DNA from: Pigmentiphaga aceris
GTDB lineage: Bacteria; Pseudomonadota; Gammaproteobacteria; Burkholderiales; Burkholderiaceae_B
Direction: 5' to 3'
Length of the DNA stretch: 64,000 bases
Assembly: GCF_008119665.1 (NCBI RefSeq)
Contig: NZ_CP043046.1
Coordinates: 5,456,001 to 5,520,000, forward strand
The translations under genes and the position numbers were made by a program. Below, one piece after another: positions 27,477 to 38,431 of the stretch. How positions within the stretch are numbered: position 1 is the first letter of the stretch; each line of letters begins with the position of its first letter. The notes beneath the pieces are model-generated. The model did no database searches. It was given only the letters and a program-made list of their open reading frames with translations, and was not told the DNA's origin.

Positions 27477-29513
27477 TCACGTACGCAGCGTGCGGATGGC
27501 GGTGTCGAGTGCGCGAGCCTGATCTTGCAGGGACTCGGCCACCGTGACCGACTGCTGAACCGCCGTTGCCGACTGCTCGGTGTACTGAGCAATCTGTTCG
27601 ACGCGCAGCGCAATCTGTTCCGACGCAGACTTCTGTTCGCCAGCGGCGTTCGAGATGTCGGCAATGACAGATGCGGTACGTGCCGTGGCTTCGCGGATGC
27701 GACCCAGCACGGTACCGGCATCGCGTGCGCCCTGGGCAGAGCGCTGCATGTCGGTGTTGACCACACGCATGGCTTCGGCAGCCAGCTTGGTCTGGCGTTG
27801 CGATTCGGCGATCACACCGGCGATCTGCGAGGTCGATTGCTTGGTGCGCTCGGCCAGGTTGCGGACTTCGTCGGCCACCACCGAGAAGCCACGCCCTTCT
27901 TCCCCGGCGCGAGCTGCTTCGATTGCGGCATTGAGCGCCAGCAGGTTGGTCTGGTCGGCGATTTCCTGAATGGTCTTGACCACGGCGGAAATCTGACGCG
28001 AGGAGGCTTCCAGGCGACCGACGGTATCGGCAGTCTCGGTCACAAGCGTCGCGACACGCTCGATGTCGTCCACGGTGGCGGTGACCACGGCAGCGCCTTC
28101 GGCAGCCGCGTCGCTCGATTCCTTCGAGAAGCCGTTGGCTTCGACGGTGTTGTCGGCAATTTGCGAGATCGACACCGACAGTTGCTCGACTGCAGCAGCC
28201 ACACCGCTGGCCGCTTCGGACTGCACGACCGTGCCCTGACCGATCTGGTGCAGCGAGGCCAGGGTCTGCGTGCTGGCGCTGGCCACCTGGTTGCCGGTGG
28301 CATTCATTTGCAGCGCAAGTTCGGCGATACGTTCACGCGTCAGGTTGATCTGCTCGGCCATGATGTGGATTTCATTGCGCGAGCCCTTCGGGCCACGCGG
28401 CACATCTTCGGTCAAATTGCCTTCACCCAGACGCGAAATGCCCTGAACGACCTGCTTGACCGGTCCCAGCGTGACAGCGGTACGCCACGAGATCAGCAGT
28501 GCGGTCAGAATGCCGCCGCCCACCAACAGGCCGATCAGCACCAGGATGTTCTGGTATTCCTGCGCCAGGAAAGCGTCTTTTTCGCCGTCGACGATCACGG
28601 TCCAGCCCCACTGAGGCGACTTGCGCCATGCACGCAGCTGGGAGTCGGTGTCACGCTCGAAACGATCTTCGATGAAACCGCGCTCGGTGTTCAGCATGTT
28701 CTGCACGGTAGCCAGATCGCGACCCTTGAAGATGTCGTCGATCATCTTGCGTTCGTCGCTGGAATCGACCAGCAGCATCGGGCGGCCATCGGTGCCGGGG
28801 CCGACCACGTGCAGCTTGCCCACCTTCAGCACGGATGCCGTGCGCAGGTATTCCAGCATGTCGGACACTTCGATGGTCTGGTCGACATACAGCGCCAGAC
28901 CGGCAACCACGGTGTCAGTGCTGTCCTTGATCGGCCACACGCGCACGGCGCTCCAGCCGCCGCCTTCGTTGACGATGGCGGTTGCCTGATCGCCCACGTC
29001 CAGCAGCTTGGTCAGCGGCGACTTGGCGTCCAACGGGGCACCCAGCATCGACATGCCCTGCGCGTCCAGGCGCAGCGTCGATGCACGCACCCAGGCACCG
29101 TTGTGACGGACCAGCACTTCGGCTTCGGCTCCGGTCACATCACGGACATTGGTCAGCAGTTGGGTATTGGCATTGAGCACCACGCCGCCCGCCGTCAGTG
29201 CGGGAACCATGCCGGCCTTGCCGGTTTCGACGAGATTGGTGCCCATGGAGGGCAGTTCGCCAAGAATGCGGAGATACGTGAACATTTGCTGTTCAGCGCG
29301 TGTATTGGCGGCGTTGTAGGCAAATTCCAGGCTTTTGTAGATGCTTTGCAGCGACTCAGCCATTTGGTTGCCCACGTTGGCCACGGCGGCCTTGGTGGTG
29401 AACCAGGCAACAGCAGCCACTGTTACGCCGGTGATCAGCATGGCGACTGATAGCGCCACCACCAATACCTGTCGAGACAGCGAACGCCGACCCAACGAGA
29501 AAATCTTTTTCAT
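27477..29513 (-). CDS. Transmembrane methyl-accepting chemotaxis protein with Cache-type sensor
   Basis: A 678-residue chemoreceptor. TM1 spans about residues 16-38, a periplasmic sensor of about 280 residues of Cache type follows, and TM2 is at about 323-342. A HAMP domain and a full cytoplasmic signalling domain come next, with tip sequence [20 protein letters not shown] and [13 protein letters not shown]. It senses periplasmic ligands and controls CheA. The ATG complementary to 29511-29513 has GGAGGGA upstream; the longer frame adds no conserved residues. No che genes are in the window, so it is an orphan receptor. The ligand is unknown. Confidence 0.9.
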   Translation of the reverse strand: MKKIFSLGRRSLSRQVLVVALSVAMLITGVTVAAVAWFTTKAAVANVGNQMAESLQSIYKSLEFAYNAANTRAEQQMFTYLRILGELPSMGTNLVETGKAGMVPALTAGGVVLNANTQLLTNVRDVTGAEAEVLVRHNGAWVRASTLRLDAQGMSMLGAPLDAKSPLTKLLDVGDQATAIVNEGGGWSAVRVWPIKDSTDTVVAGLALYVDQTIEVSDMLEYLRTASVLKVGKLHVVGPGTDGRPMLLVDSSDERKMIDDIFKGRDLATVQNMLNTERGFIEDRFERDTDSQLRAWRKSPQWGWTVIVDGEKDAFLAQEYQNILVLIGLLVGGGILTALLISWRTAVTLGPVKQVVQGISRLGEGNLTEDVPRGPKGSRNEIHIMAEQINLTRERIAELALQMNATGNQVASASTQTLASLHQIGQGTVVQSEAASGVAAAVEQLSVSISQIADNTVEANGFSKESSDAAAEGAAVVTATVDDIERVATLVTETADTVGRLEASSRQISAVVKTIQEIADQTNLLALNAAIEAARAGEEGRGFSVVADEVRNLAERTKQSTSQIAGVIAESQRQTKLAAEAMRVVNTDMQRSAQGARDAGTVLGRIREATARTASVIADISNAAGEQKSASEQIALRVEQIAQYTEQSATAVQQSVTVAESLQDQARALDTAIRTLRT

Positions 29514-29675
29514 GGTCCCTCCGTGGATTTTCTTATATGCCAGAGCCCGCGTGGGCATGCACACAGCCGCACGCTTCAAAGACACTACTCAAGTTGCATT
29601 TAACGACATTTTGCAACAAATCTTCAGGGATTACCCCGCTTTTTACGAAGTTCCGGCTTTACTCATCTAAATGAA

Positions 29676-30881
29676 TTACTTAACGAGTTGATTCAATTCG
29701 ATGATGGGCATGAGCACCGCCAGCACGATTACAAGCACAAATCCGCCCATTACCAGGATCGTCATTGGCTCCAGCAAGGCGGTCATGGCGAGTGCGCGAC
29801 GCTCCAGTTCCCGTGACAGGGTCAGGGATGCGCGTGTCAGCATGGGGCTGAGTTCACCTGTGCGCTCACCGCTTGCAGTCAGGTGCACAAGCAGCGGCGG
29901 GAAGACCTGCTGGCGTTGCAAGGCAGCCGCCAAGGGCGCGCCTTCTCGCACACGGGACGTGGCGTCAGAGACACAATGACGCAGGTAATCGTTGCCCAGC
30001 GTGTCGCGTGCCGCATCCAGCCCACGCAGCAAAGGCACGCCACTGCCGGTCAAGATCGCCAAGGTTGACGCAAAACGCGCGGCGTTCAGGCCGAGAACAA
30101 AGCGTCCGACCAGGGGCAGACGCAACTGCCGTCGGTGCCAGGCCAGGCGGGTGGTCGGGTTGCGCAGCATGGCCACGACGCCCGCCCAGGCAAGCGCCAG
30201 GCCGATGCCGGTCAACACGCCGTATTCGCGTACATAACCTGACAGGGCCAGCACCACCCGGGTCAGCGTGGGCAATTCCTGTCGGGCCTGCGAAAACGCG
30301 CTGACAACCTGCGGTACCACATAGGCCAGCAGGAAAATCACGATCAGCACCGACACCGCACCCACGACCGCCGGATAGATGAACGCCGTGAGCACCTTGC
30401 TGCGCAGGGCGTTGCGCTCTTCCACCCAGTCGGCCAGCTTTTCCATCACCTGCGACAAGTCGCCCGACGCCTCGCCCGCCGCAATCAGGGCACGGTAGAT
30501 TTCGGGGAAGTCGCGCGGACGAGCGGCCAACGCGTCGGCCAGGCGGTGACCGGCGCGCACGTCAGCACGCACGGCGGCCAGCGTTGCGGCCAGGTGGGCG
30601 TTGCCGGCTTGTTCCAGCGTGGCGCTGAGCGCGGCTTCCAAGGGCAGGCGCGCCAACAACAGGCTGGCCAGCTGGCGAGTCATCCAGCCAAGATCGGCAT
30701 CGGACAGACGGCGGCCGAAGCGACTGCCGGCAGCACGGGCTTTATCCACAAGCTGCACATCCAGCGGGGCCAAGCCGCGCGCCCGCAGCGCAGCACGCGC
30801 TGAACGGGCGGAGTCGGCATCAAGCAGGCCGCGTTCCAGGCGACCCGTGGCGTCGCTGGCTTCAAAACGAAAAGAAGGCAT
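29676..30881 (-). CDS. gspF: Type II secretion inner-membrane platform protein GspF
   Basis: A 401-residue platform protein with two GspF domains (about 70-190 and 270-395) and three membrane helices, including VLIVIFLLAYVVPQVVSAF and the final ILVMGGFVLVIVLAVLMPI. Conserved pieces are LPLEAALSATLEQ, AGEASGDL and ASGERTGEL. It works with GspE and GspL at the inner membrane to extend the pseudopilus. It is the last gene of the gsp operon, after a 127-base gap from gspE. Confidence 0.93.
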   Translation of the reverse strand: MPSFRFEASDATGRLERGLLDADSARSARAALRARGLAPLDVQLVDKARAAGSRFGRRLSDADLGWMTRQLASLLLARLPLEAALSATLEQAGNAHLAATLAAVRADVRAGHRLADALAARPRDFPEIYRALIAAGEASGDLSQVMEKLADWVEERNALRSKVLTAFIYPAVVGAVSVLIVIFLLAYVVPQVVSAFSQARQELPTLTRVVLALSGYVREYGVLTGIGLALAWAGVVAMLRNPTTRLAWHRRQLRLPLVGRFVLGLNAARFASTLAILTGSGVPLLRGLDAARDTLGNDYLRHCVSDATSRVREGAPLAAALQRQQVFPPLLVHLTASGERTGELSPMLTRASLTLSRELERRALAMTALLEPMTILVMGGFVLVIVLAVLMPIIELNQLVK

Positions 30882-31008
30882 GGAATATTCCGTGAGGGAC
30901 GCAGGTGCTGCGTGGGCAGACAGTCCGAAGCGGTAAAGCGTATGAAGGCGACAGGTGCGGCGACGAGCCTGGGGCTAATCCCGGCCGCCTCCGCATCCCC
31001 TCAGCCCA

Positions 31009-32505
31009 TCAGGTATCGCGCGTGACTCGCACGATTTCTTCTTGGGTAGTGGCACCGCTTCTGACCCAACGCTGACCGTCCTCGCGCATGGTATGCATGC
31101 CGGCCTCGGCGGCGGCGGCACGCAGCGTTTCTTCGTCTGCGCGCGCGTGGATCAGCCTGCGCACGCTATCGTCGATGACAAACAGTTCATGAATGCCGGT
31201 ACGACCGCGATAACCGCTATTGCCGCAGGCCGGGCAGCCCACCGCACGCCATTGCACGCTGCCGTCTTCACCCGCAACCGGTTCGCGGCAGTGCTCGCAC
31301 AGGCGGCGCACCAGGCGCTGTGCCAGCACGCCCAACATCGATGACGCCAACAGGAAAGGCTCAACGCCCATGTCGGTCAAGCGGGTCACGGCCGACACCG
31401 AATCATTGGTGTGCAGCGTGGCCAGCACCAGGTGACCGGTCAACGATGCCTGGATGGCGATCTGTGCCGTTTCCAGATCGCGGATTTCGCCCACCATGAT
31501 GACGTCCGGGTCTTGCCGCAGGATGGCGCGCAGCGCCGCCGCAAAACTCATGTCGATGCGCGCATTCACTTGGGTCTGGCCGATGCCAGGCAAGTCGTAT
31601 TCGATGGGGTCTTCTACCGTCAGAATATTGCGGGTCGACGCATCGAGCCGGCCCAGCGCGGCATACAAGGTGGTGGTCTTGCCACTGCCGGTCGGCCCGG
31701 TTACCAGCACGATGCCGTGCGGCTGGCGGATCAGGCGGTCCAGCTGGTCGCGGCGCTCGGCCGCCATGCCCAGCTTTTCCAGTTCCAGACGCCCAGCCTG
31801 CTTGTCCAGCAGGCGCAGCACGGCGCGTTCGCCATGCCCGGTGGGCAGCGTAGACACCCGCACATCGATGGGCCGACCGCCCACCCGCAGCGCGATACGC
31901 CCGTCCTGCGGCAACCGTTTTTCCGCAATGTCCAACTGCGCCATGATCTTGATGCGCGAGATCAGCGCGGCATGCAGCCCCTTTCTGGGGCTGACCACAT
32001 CGCGCAGCGTGCCGTCGACGCGGTAGCGCACCACCGAATGATGCTCGAAAGCCTCTATATGTATATCGCTTGCGCCATCGCGTGCCGCCTGCGTAAACAA
32101 GGCGTTGATCATGCGGATGACGGGCGCGTCGTCCTGCGTGTCCAGCAGGTCGGCAATCTCGGGGATGTCCTGCATCAGCCGATCAAGATCGATCTCGTTT
32201 TCGGCGGCACCGACGACCGAGGCCGCGTCATCGGTCTCGGCGTAGGCCGCTGCCAGCAGGGTTTCCAGTTCCGCATCAGCCACTTGGCGATGCGCGATTT
32301 CGCCATAGGTGCGACGCAGTTCCGCCAGCGCCCAGGCGGGCGTGCGTTCACTGATGGTCAGTTGCGGACCGTCGGCACGCTGCACCAGCAGCGCACGCTG
32401 GTCACGCGCCCAGCCGTAGGGCAAGGGCCGCATGGGCAATGTACGGGGCGCGGCAGCTGACGACGGGCTTGCTGCGTGCATGCCCGCATTGCTCACCGTG
32501 CTCAT
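31009..32505 (-). CDS. gspE: Type II secretion ATPase GspE
   Basis: A 498-residue cytoplasmic secretion ATPase. It contains Walker A ([12 protein letters not shown]), the Asp box ([19 protein letters not shown]), Walker B ([12 protein letters not shown]) and the His box ([14 protein letters not shown]). A zinc-binding CxxC...CxxC element is present (CEHC and CPAC), as in GspE. The N-terminal N1E-like region for GspL binding is present but short. The start codon overlaps the gspD stop (ATGA). It powers pseudopilus assembly. Confidence 0.95.
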   Translation of the reverse strand: MSTVSNAGMHAASPSSAAAPRTLPMRPLPYGWARDQRALLVQRADGPQLTISERTPAWALAELRRTYGEIAHRQVADAELETLLAAAYAETDDAASVVGAAENEIDLDRLMQDIPEIADLLDTQDDAPVIRMINALFTQAARDGASDIHIEAFEHHSVVRYRVDGTLRDVVSPRKGLHAALISRIKIMAQLDIAEKRLPQDGRIALRVGGRPIDVRVSTLPTGHGERAVLRLLDKQAGRLELEKLGMAAERRDQLDRLIRQPHGIVLVTGPTGSGKTTTLYAALGRLDASTRNILTVEDPIEYDLPGIGQTQVNARIDMSFAAALRAILRQDPDVIMVGEIRDLETAQIAIQASLTGHLVLATLHTNDSVSAVTRLTDMGVEPFLLASSMLGVLAQRLVRRLCEHCREPVAGEDGSVQWRAVGCPACGNSGYRGRTGIHELFVIDDSVRRLIHARADEETLRAAAAEAGMHTMREDGQRWVRSGATTQEEIVRVTRDT

Positions 32506-35099
32506 GGCCGCGCCACCAACTGCGGTGTGTAACCCAATCCGCGCAGCTTGGCGATCGACTCATCCAACGCCCGTGCATTGCGCGGCACCTGGATGCGCAC
32601 GCGCCATTCACCGCCGCCCGGAGCCAGGTCCACCAAGCCCACCAAGCCGGCAGCCGCCAACTGGGCAACCTCTACATCGGCAGCACGCTGGCTCTCGGTG
32701 CTGGCCACCTGCAAGACGGTCACATCCACATCTTCAATGGCATACAGCGCAGCCGGGTCACTGGCGATGTTGACGCCTGCACCTCGGCTGGTTGCCTGCA
32801 TGCGGTCAACGACCAGGCCCGGCAACTGACGCGGGCTTTCCATGGTTTCGGTCACGGGCGGCTGCGCGCGTGTCAGATCGACCTGGGCTTGCGGGCGCAG
32901 GTCATAGGCGACCGGCGTGGCGGGCACGGACGGCACCTGTGCCGGCGGCAGCAACGGTGCCCCCATGGTCGGCAGCACCGCATGGTCGCCGGGCTGCATC
33001 TGGCTTTGCAGACGACGCATGTAGTCGTAGCGATCCAGCGTGACACGATTGCCGCCTTGCGCGTCGCGCACCACGTACGGACGCAGGAACACCATCAGAT
33101 TGGTCTTGCCGCGCTGACGCGTGTCGTAGCGGAACAGACCGCCCAACAGCGGGATATCTGACAGCACCGGCACGCCTTGGCGCACTTCGCTGACGGTGTC
33201 TTCAATCAAGCCGCCCAGCACAATGATCTGGCCGTCATCGACCAACACATTGGTTTCAATCGCACGTTTGTTGGTGACGATGCCGGCACTGTTGGTCAGA
33301 CGTTCGTCGATGCTGCTGACTTCCTGGTAGATCTCAAGCTTGACAGTGCCGCCTTCGGAAATCTGCGGGCGCACACGCAAGGTCAGGCCGACATCTTCAC
33401 GCTGCACGGTCTGGAAGGGATTGTTGCTGGTGCCACCGCCAGAGGTGATGTACTGACCCGTGACGAAAGGCACGGTCTTGCCGACCACGATGCTGGCTTG
33501 TTCGTTGTCCAGGGTCAGCAGATTCGGCGTCGACAGAATGTTGGCACCACCGCGCGATTGCAAGGCGCGCGCCAACAGATTCAGATTGGCAACCTCGACG
33601 CCCGCGATGTTGACGGTGCCACGCAGCACACCCAGCGACAGGCCGCTGCCCAGCACATCGAGCGTGGTCAGACCCGAAGGATTGAAGCCGGAGCCGCCCA
33701 GATTGGTGCCCCCCACGACGGAGCGACCGCCGCCAGCCCACTGAATGCCGGCCTCGGCCGACAGGTCGGTGGACACCTCGACGATCAGGCTTTCCACCAG
33801 CACCTGGGCACGACGATGATCCAGCTGATCGATGATCTCGCGCAGGCTGCGATACAGCGGATCGGGTGCCGAGATGATCAGGGTGTTGGTCGTGGGATCG
33901 GCCTGCACGGTTGCGCCACCGGCCGAGAAACCGACGGGCTTGGTGCCGTTGTTGCTGCTGCTGTTATTGCTGCGACCCATGCCTTGGCTACCGATGCCGC
34001 CACCCATGCCCGCGCTGACCATGGTGCCGCCGGTGTTGCCCATGACCGAGCCATTGCTGCTGCCAAAACCGCCGCTGCCGTTGCTGCTGCTGGAACCCAG
34101 ACCACCCAACCCGCTGCTGCCATTGCCGGACAGGCTGCCACTCGACGAAGAATCGCTTTGTGAATCCATCTGCCCGGTCAATGCACCGCGCAGCACCTCG
34201 GCGAGTTTGGTGGCCTGTGCATTGCGCAGATAGACCACATGCAGGTTGCCCGGACGCGCGTCCGGGTTGTCGAGCTTGACCACCAGTTCACGCGCCAGGC
34301 GTGTGCGCGCCGGGCTGCTGGAACGCAGCAGCACGCTGTTGCTGCGCGGATCGGCAACCACCGCAATGCGCTGGCCGGCGTCGGCTTGTTGGCCGCCATC
34401 AAGCAGCTGCGAAGCCAGCATGGCCACGTCGGACGCCACGCCATGACGGATCGGCACCACATCGGTATTGATGGCCGAAGGCGTGTCGATATTGGCGATC
34501 ACCCGTGCAATGCGTTCCAGGTTGTCGGCATAGTCGGTGACGACCAGCGTGTTGTTGCCCGGATAGGCATTGATCGGGTTATTGGGCGAGATCATCGGCC
34601 GCAATACCTGCACCAGGTTGGTCGCGTTCTCGTAGTTCAGCCGGAAGGTGCGGGTTGCCAGTTCACCACCCGCGCCAGTGCCGCCCACCGCCCCACCCTG
34701 CAACTTGGCATCGGCCTCGGGCACGATGCGGGTCACGCCGCCCACATCGACGGCCGAGAAGCCCTGCATGCGCAGTGCGCCGACCAGCATGTTGTAGGCC
34801 GTGTTCGGTGAGACGGGCGCATCCGACACCAGGGTCACCTGACCCTTCACACGCGGATCGACCAGGAAGTTGCGGCCAGTGAACTGCGCTAGCGCGCGCA
34901 CCACCAGCGGCAATTCGGCATCGACGAAATTGAGCACCACACGCTCGTTGCCGGCAGGCGTGCCAAGCTGCGCGGGTGCGCCTCCCGGAACAGAATCGGC
35001 AGCCAAGGCGTGCTGGCTGATACCAAGCATCAAGGCAGCCACGACATGCGCAATGGTGCGCGGGGCGAAGAAAGGAAGACGAAGCACGTTCACGGTCAT
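32502..35099 (-). CDS. gspD: Type II secretion outer-membrane secretin GspD
   Basis: An 865-residue secretin forming the outer-membrane pore. A signal peptide ends near residue 33 (HALA/ADS). The N0 domain ([17 protein letters not shown]) and N1-N2 repeats follow, then a 78-residue Ser/Gly/Asn-rich linker (311-388) before N3. The secretin core includes [27 protein letters not shown] and [14 protein letters not shown]-terminal extension of about 180 residues ends in a stretch resembling a SPOR-type domain. The ATG complementary to 35097-35099 fits the signal peptide; the open frame further upstream overlaps gspN and is rejected. The gene lies 14 bases after gspN and overlaps gspE. Confidence 0.93.
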   Translation of the reverse strand: MTVNVLRLPFFAPRTIAHVVAALMLGISQHALAADSVPGGAPAQLGTPAGNERVVLNFVDAELPLVVRALAQFTGRNFLVDPRVKGQVTLVSDAPVSPNTAYNMLVGALRMQGFSAVDVGGVTRIVPEADAKLQGGAVGGTGAGGELATRTFRLNYENATNLVQVLRPMISPNNPINAYPGNNTLVVTDYADNLERIARVIANIDTPSAINTDVVPIRHGVASDVAMLASQLLDGGQQADAGQRIAVVADPRSNSVLLRSSSPARTRLARELVVKLDNPDARPGNLHVVYLRNAQATKLAEVLRGALTGQMDSQSDSSSSGSLSGNGSSGLGGLGSSSSNGSGGFGSSNGSVMGNTGGTMVSAGMGGGIGSQGMGRSNNSSSNNGTKPVGFSAGGATVQADPTTNTLIISAPDPLYRSLREIIDQLDHRRAQVLVESLIVEVSTDLSAEAGIQWAGGGRSVVGGTNLGGSGFNPSGLTTLDVLGSGLSLGVLRGTVNIAGVEVANLNLLARALQSRGGANILSTPNLLTLDNEQASIVVGKTVPFVTGQYITSGGGTSNNPFQTVQREDVGLTLRVRPQISEGGTVKLEIYQEVSSIDERLTNSAGIVTNKRAIETNVLVDDGQIIVLGGLIEDTVSEVRQGVPVLSDIPLLGGLFRYDTRQRGKTNLMVFLRPYVVRDAQGGNRVTLDRYDYMRRLQSQMQPGDHAVLPTMGAPLLPPAQVPSVPATPVAYDLRPQAQVDLTRAQPPVTETMESPRQLPGLVVDRMQATSRGAGVNIASDPAALYAIEDVDVTVLQVASTESQRAADVEVAQLAAAGLVGLVDLAPGGGEWRVRIQVPRNARALDESIAKLRGLGYTPQLVARP

Positions 35100-35113
35100 A
35101 AGAGACGCCGTTT

Positions 35114-35866
35114 TTATCGTAGTGATCGGATGTCGAGAAGCGCGCGGTCGCCGTCGCGTCGGCCCAGTGCCGACAACAGACCTTGCAAGGCTTCTCGTTG
35201 TGAAGAGGTGGCGGTGGCGGCCGCCTGCGCCGCCCCGCTGAATTGCAGTGCGCCGCGTTCCCAGCGGCCAGTGCCTTGCACCTGGAACACGCCACTCAAG
35301 GTGTCGATACCCAGGTCCATGCCACGACCATCGCCAGTCAGCCGCGCGCGATAACTGCCAAGCGGACGGATGCGCGACAAGGCAGCGGCGGCATCGTCCC
35401 ATTGCAGGGTCAGCAACTCGCCTTGCGGCACACCACCGCTCAGGCGTTGTGCGGGCCAGCGAAGCATCAGCTCGCCCGTCGGCTGCAAGGTGTTGAACGG
35501 TGCACCCAGGGCACTCAAGGTGTCGGCTGGCAGGCGCAGCATGTTGGCGGGCAAGACCACATCCCGACCCGACAGGCGCAGCAACAAGGGCGATTCCAAC
35601 CACGGATGCACGATCGACACCGCCGGGCCACCCGCCCAGCGCCACGACCATGCCGCACGCGCCGGCAGACTGCGACGGTTCCCCGGGGGACCGAAGGCCA
35701 GTTGCGCACGGCCTTGCCAGATGCTGCCGTCGGCATCGACCAAGGCCACCAGTCCACGATCGGGCAAGACGCGCAACAACCACCGTGCAGGCATCACGGC
35801 CAGGGCGGCGGCAATCGCGATACAGACCAGCCCGATCGACGCGGCCATACGGCGACGGGTGCTCAT
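35114..35866 (-). CDS. gspN: Type II secretion protein GspN
   Basis: A 250-residue single-pass inner-membrane protein. It has an N-terminal anchor (IGLVCIAIAAALAVMPARWLL) and a periplasmic beta-rich domain with the typical GspN segments LVDADGSIWQGRAQL and GELMLRWPAQRL. GspN is an accessory component found in some type II systems; its exact role is unclear. The start overlaps the gspM stop (ATGA), and gspD follows after 14 bases. Confidence 0.85.
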   Translation of the reverse strand: MSTRRRMAASIGLVCIAIAAALAVMPARWLLRVLPDRGLVALVDADGSIWQGRAQLAFGPPGNRRSLPARAAWSWRWAGGPAVSIVHPWLESPLLLRLSGRDVVLPANMLRLPADTLSALGAPFNTLQPTGELMLRWPAQRLSGGVPQGELLTLQWDDAAAALSRIRPLGSYRARLTGDGRGMDLGIDTLSGVFQVQGTGRWERGALQFSGAAQAAATATSSQREALQGLLSALGRRDGDRALLDIRSLR

Positions 35867-36450
35867 CGTGTCGCCTCTGGATCAGCGATATCGGCCAGTT
35901 GCACGGTGCCGCGAACCCGACCTGGCACCGGACGCCCACCGGCATCGGTGACACGCGATAAGTCCAGGGCAGTCGGGCGCAGGCGGATCGGCTCGACAAT
36001 GTCAGCCAGCCATTGCATCAGCACGGGCGCAGGCACGTCGCTGATGGCCAACTGCCAGCGTCCTTCGTCATCTTGTGTGGCGACCACCGCGCTGCTCAGG
36101 CCAGCAGCGGCAAGGCTGGCCGCAAGACCTTCCTGTTGCGCTGACGCGGGCAAGGCGGATTGCGCCCGACCACCCAGCGTCTGCGCTTCGCGGACCAGTG
36201 CATCCAGTTCTGCGCGCTGTGCCTGCAAGCGGGGGATATCCACCTCGGCACGCGCCAAGCTGCGCATGGCCGGGTCGATCAACACTGACCAGGTGAACGC
36301 CACGCCAAGCACCGCAGCGACCAGGACCATGCCTTTGCGCTCGCGCATCGACAAGGCCTGCCAACGGCGGGACAGGGCAATCTGAATGGTCTGGGCGCGC
36401 CCCTGCATGCGTGCAGCAAAGAGGCGAGCCGGGCTCATGGTCTGACTCAT
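35863..36450 (-). CDS. gspM: Type II secretion protein GspM
   Basis: A 195-residue bitopic inner-membrane protein with one helix (KGMVLVAAVLGVAFTWSVLI), a short coiled-coil (DIPRLQAQRAELDALVREA) and a periplasmic ferredoxin-like domain ending in VRGTVQLADI. It pairs with GspL in the inner-membrane platform. The ATG complementary to 36448-36450 overlaps the gspL stop (ATGA). An upstream in-frame extension lies inside gspL and is not conserved. Confidence 0.88.
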   Translation of the reverse strand: MSQTMSPARLFAARMQGRAQTIQIALSRRWQALSMRERKGMVLVAAVLGVAFTWSVLIDPAMRSLARAEVDIPRLQAQRAELDALVREAQTLGGRAQSALPASAQQEGLAASLAAAGLSSAVVATQDDEGRWQLAISDVPAPVLMQWLADIVEPIRLRPTALDLSRVTDAGGRPVPGRVRGTVQLADIADPEATR

Positions 36451-37499
36451 TGTGAACGCCCCTGCCCCGCACCGGCCCTGACTTGCAGCCCGCCTTGTTC
36501 TGCACCTGCCGTGCCTCGACGCACCACCCAACCATCGTCTGCGGCGGCCGCCAACAAGCCGAAGGCAGCGGCTTGCCGCGCCAGACGCGCGGCGGGCGGA
36601 ACCGTCAGGCCTGCGGCCGGGGTGATGCGCAATTCGCTGGTCGTGCCAGCCGTATAACGCAGGCGCAATATCTGATCGCCCGCGAAGTCGAAGGCCTGCG
36701 TTGCCGCCAAGCTGAGCGGCAGGAAATCGGACTCGGTCAGCGCACCTTGCGCCGCGCGCAAGGTATCGCGCCGCTGGGTGGCCTGACGCACCGGATCGAC
36801 AATCACGGGGATGTCAGGAAAGGCGCTAGCCAACTGCCGCCGCATGTCGCTGCGCAGACGATCTGCTTCCGCGCTGCGCTGGGCGGCGTACACGTTCAGG
36901 CCGAGTATCCAGACGGCAGCGGCCACCCCGCTCCATGCCAGGGCACGCCGCCACGGCGCATGCCCGCCACCGCGCGGCCGCAAGGACGCATCGGCCAGTG
37001 ACCAGCCCGGCGATGCAGCCTGCCAACGCGCATCTGTGGCATCACGCAGCGGTGACACGGTGTTGCCGGTTTCATCCAGACAGGCCAGCGGAATCCAGCC
37101 AACGACATCCAGTCGTGCATCCGCAAACAATTGCCACGCGCGCAGCAACTGCGCCCGATCGGTCCAGGCCACATCGACGCGGCCTGCTTCGTCACGCGGA
37201 CCATGACCCACCGCCAGCGCGTCGGGATCACCCAGGACCATGGGTTCGACGGCACCACGCACCGCGGCGTCCAGACGCGGGCCGCGCAAGGGCGGCACGG
37301 TGACCGTGCCCTGCACGCTGTCGCCCGCATCCAGTACGGCTTCGATGCGCACGCCCGGCATGGCTGCTGCGATGGCGTCGAGCGCCAGCGCGCCGCTGCG
37401 CAGCACCGTGCGAGCGCGATCCAGCAGGACGAAGGGAAGGACCGTGTGAGGCCCCAGTTCACGCAGGGGCGGCAAGGCCACGCGCAGCAAATGTCGCAT
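36447..37499 (-). CDS. gspL: Type II secretion protein GspL
   Basis: A 350-residue bitopic protein. The cytoplasmic actin-like half links to GspE; a single helix (ALAWSGVAAAVWILGLNVYAA, about residue 215) precedes a periplasmic ferredoxin-like domain with LRLRYTAGTTSELRI. The stop of gspK and this start share one base (TGATG). The actin-like region is divergent, so the call rests on size, topology and position between gspK and gspM. Confidence 0.87.
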   Translation of the reverse strand: MRHLLRVALPPLRELGPHTVLPFVLLDRARTVLRSGALALDAIAAAMPGVRIEAVLDAGDSVQGTVTVPPLRGPRLDAAVRGAVEPMVLGDPDALAVGHGPRDEAGRVDVAWTDRAQLLRAWQLFADARLDVVGWIPLACLDETGNTVSPLRDATDARWQAASPGWSLADASLRPRGGGHAPWRRALAWSGVAAAVWILGLNVYAAQRSAEADRLRSDMRRQLASAFPDIPVIVDPVRQATQRRDTLRAAQGALTESDFLPLSLAATQAFDFAGDQILRLRYTAGTTSELRITPAAGLTVPPAARLARQAAAFGLLAAAADDGWVVRRGTAGAEQGGLQVRAGAGQGRSQ

Positions 37500-38431
37500 C
37501 AGAGTTCTCGTAGCCAGATCACGCGTGGGCTTTGCTGGTCTTGGCGGCGAAGCAGTGCTTGCACCCGTGCGTCTGCACGGGCAAGGCGCACGGTGCCGGT
37601 GACCAGAAACCATTCACTGCCCACGTCGAGGCTTGCATCGCCGGCCTCGGGCAGAGGCTGCGGCAGTCGGTTGATGAAATCAGCGCGATCGCGGAACCAC
37701 TGTCCACGTTCACGCGCGGCGACCAGTTGTCGTGCCGTGCCGATGCCTAGGCCGGGCACCACGGCGTTCAGCACTTCAGGCGATGCCGTGTTGACATTGA
37801 CGGTGGCGTTTTCGATGGGCAGCACTGACACATAGGGATGCAGCGCCTGGATCGCTTTGGCATCGATGCCGTCCACGCTGCGCAGGTCATCCAATGCAGC
37901 AAGGCCGGGCCGCCCGGGCAAGCCGACCACGGTCTGGCCGTCCATGCGGTACTGACCTTCGGCCACGCGTTTTGCAATGCGCGCCGCCAAGTCAGGCGGC
38001 AAGGACAGACCGGCACTCAGACGCTGCAAAGCCAGCACGCTGTTTTCGCGCACCTGCCCGCCAATCGCCAGCGTCGCAAGATTGAATTTGCCCTGTTCGT
38101 CTTCGACAAACCCGGAGAACCAGGCCTGCTGTGCGCTGCCGGCGCGGCTGACTTCCATGTCGGCAATCGGCGTTGCCCACAGTTGGTCACCACGCGTGGT
38201 GGCATGACGACGACCATCGGCGCGCAGAATCAGCCGCGCCCAGTCGATGCCTGCTATCAACAGCCAGCGCGCCTGTTCGCGGGACTGATCGTTTTCAATG
38301 CCGCGTGCAAGGGTAGCCTGGCGTTGGAACAGGCCTGCCGTGAGCACAGCGGCTACGGCCACCACCAACAAGGCAGCGATGACAGCCATGCCGCGTTGGC
38401 GTGAGGAGGCGGTCGACAGGTACGCGCTCAT
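37499..38431 (-). CDS. gspK: Type II secretion minor pseudopilin GspK
   Basis: A 310-residue minor pseudopilin. The prepilin site is RQRG/MAVIAALLVVAV: the Glu5 found in other pseudopilins is absent, as is normal for GspK, which caps the pseudopilus tip. The large alpha domain contains NVNTASPEVLNAVVPGLG, a helix-hairpin-helix-like element typical of GspK. The start overlaps gspJ (ATGA). It needs a prepilin peptidase that is not in the window. Confidence 0.93.
   Translation of the reverse strand: MSAYLSTASSRQRGMAVIAALLVVAVAAVLTAGLFQRQATLARGIENDQSREQARWLLIAGIDWARLILRADGRRHATTRGDQLWATPIADMEVSRAGSAQQAWFSGFVEDEQGKFNLATLAIGGQVRENSVLALQRLSAGLSLPPDLAARIAKRVAEGQYRMDGQTVVGLPGRPGLAALDDLRSVDGIDAKAIQALHPYVSVLPIENATVNVNTASPEVLNAVVPGLGIGTARQLVAARERGQWFRDRADFINRLPQPLPEAGDASLDVGSEWFLVTGTVRLARADARVQALLRRQDQQSPRVIWLREL

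Noticed and set aside
33877..34150. Repeat-rich stretch that might be a variable microsatellite
   Set aside because: It encodes the Ser/Gly/Asn linker of GspD in frame; the repetition follows codon use and no exact unit persists.
35100..35999. Upstream extension of the gspD frame by 300 codons
   Set aside because: It runs through gspN and gspM in another frame and lacks conservation; the signal peptide begins at 35099.
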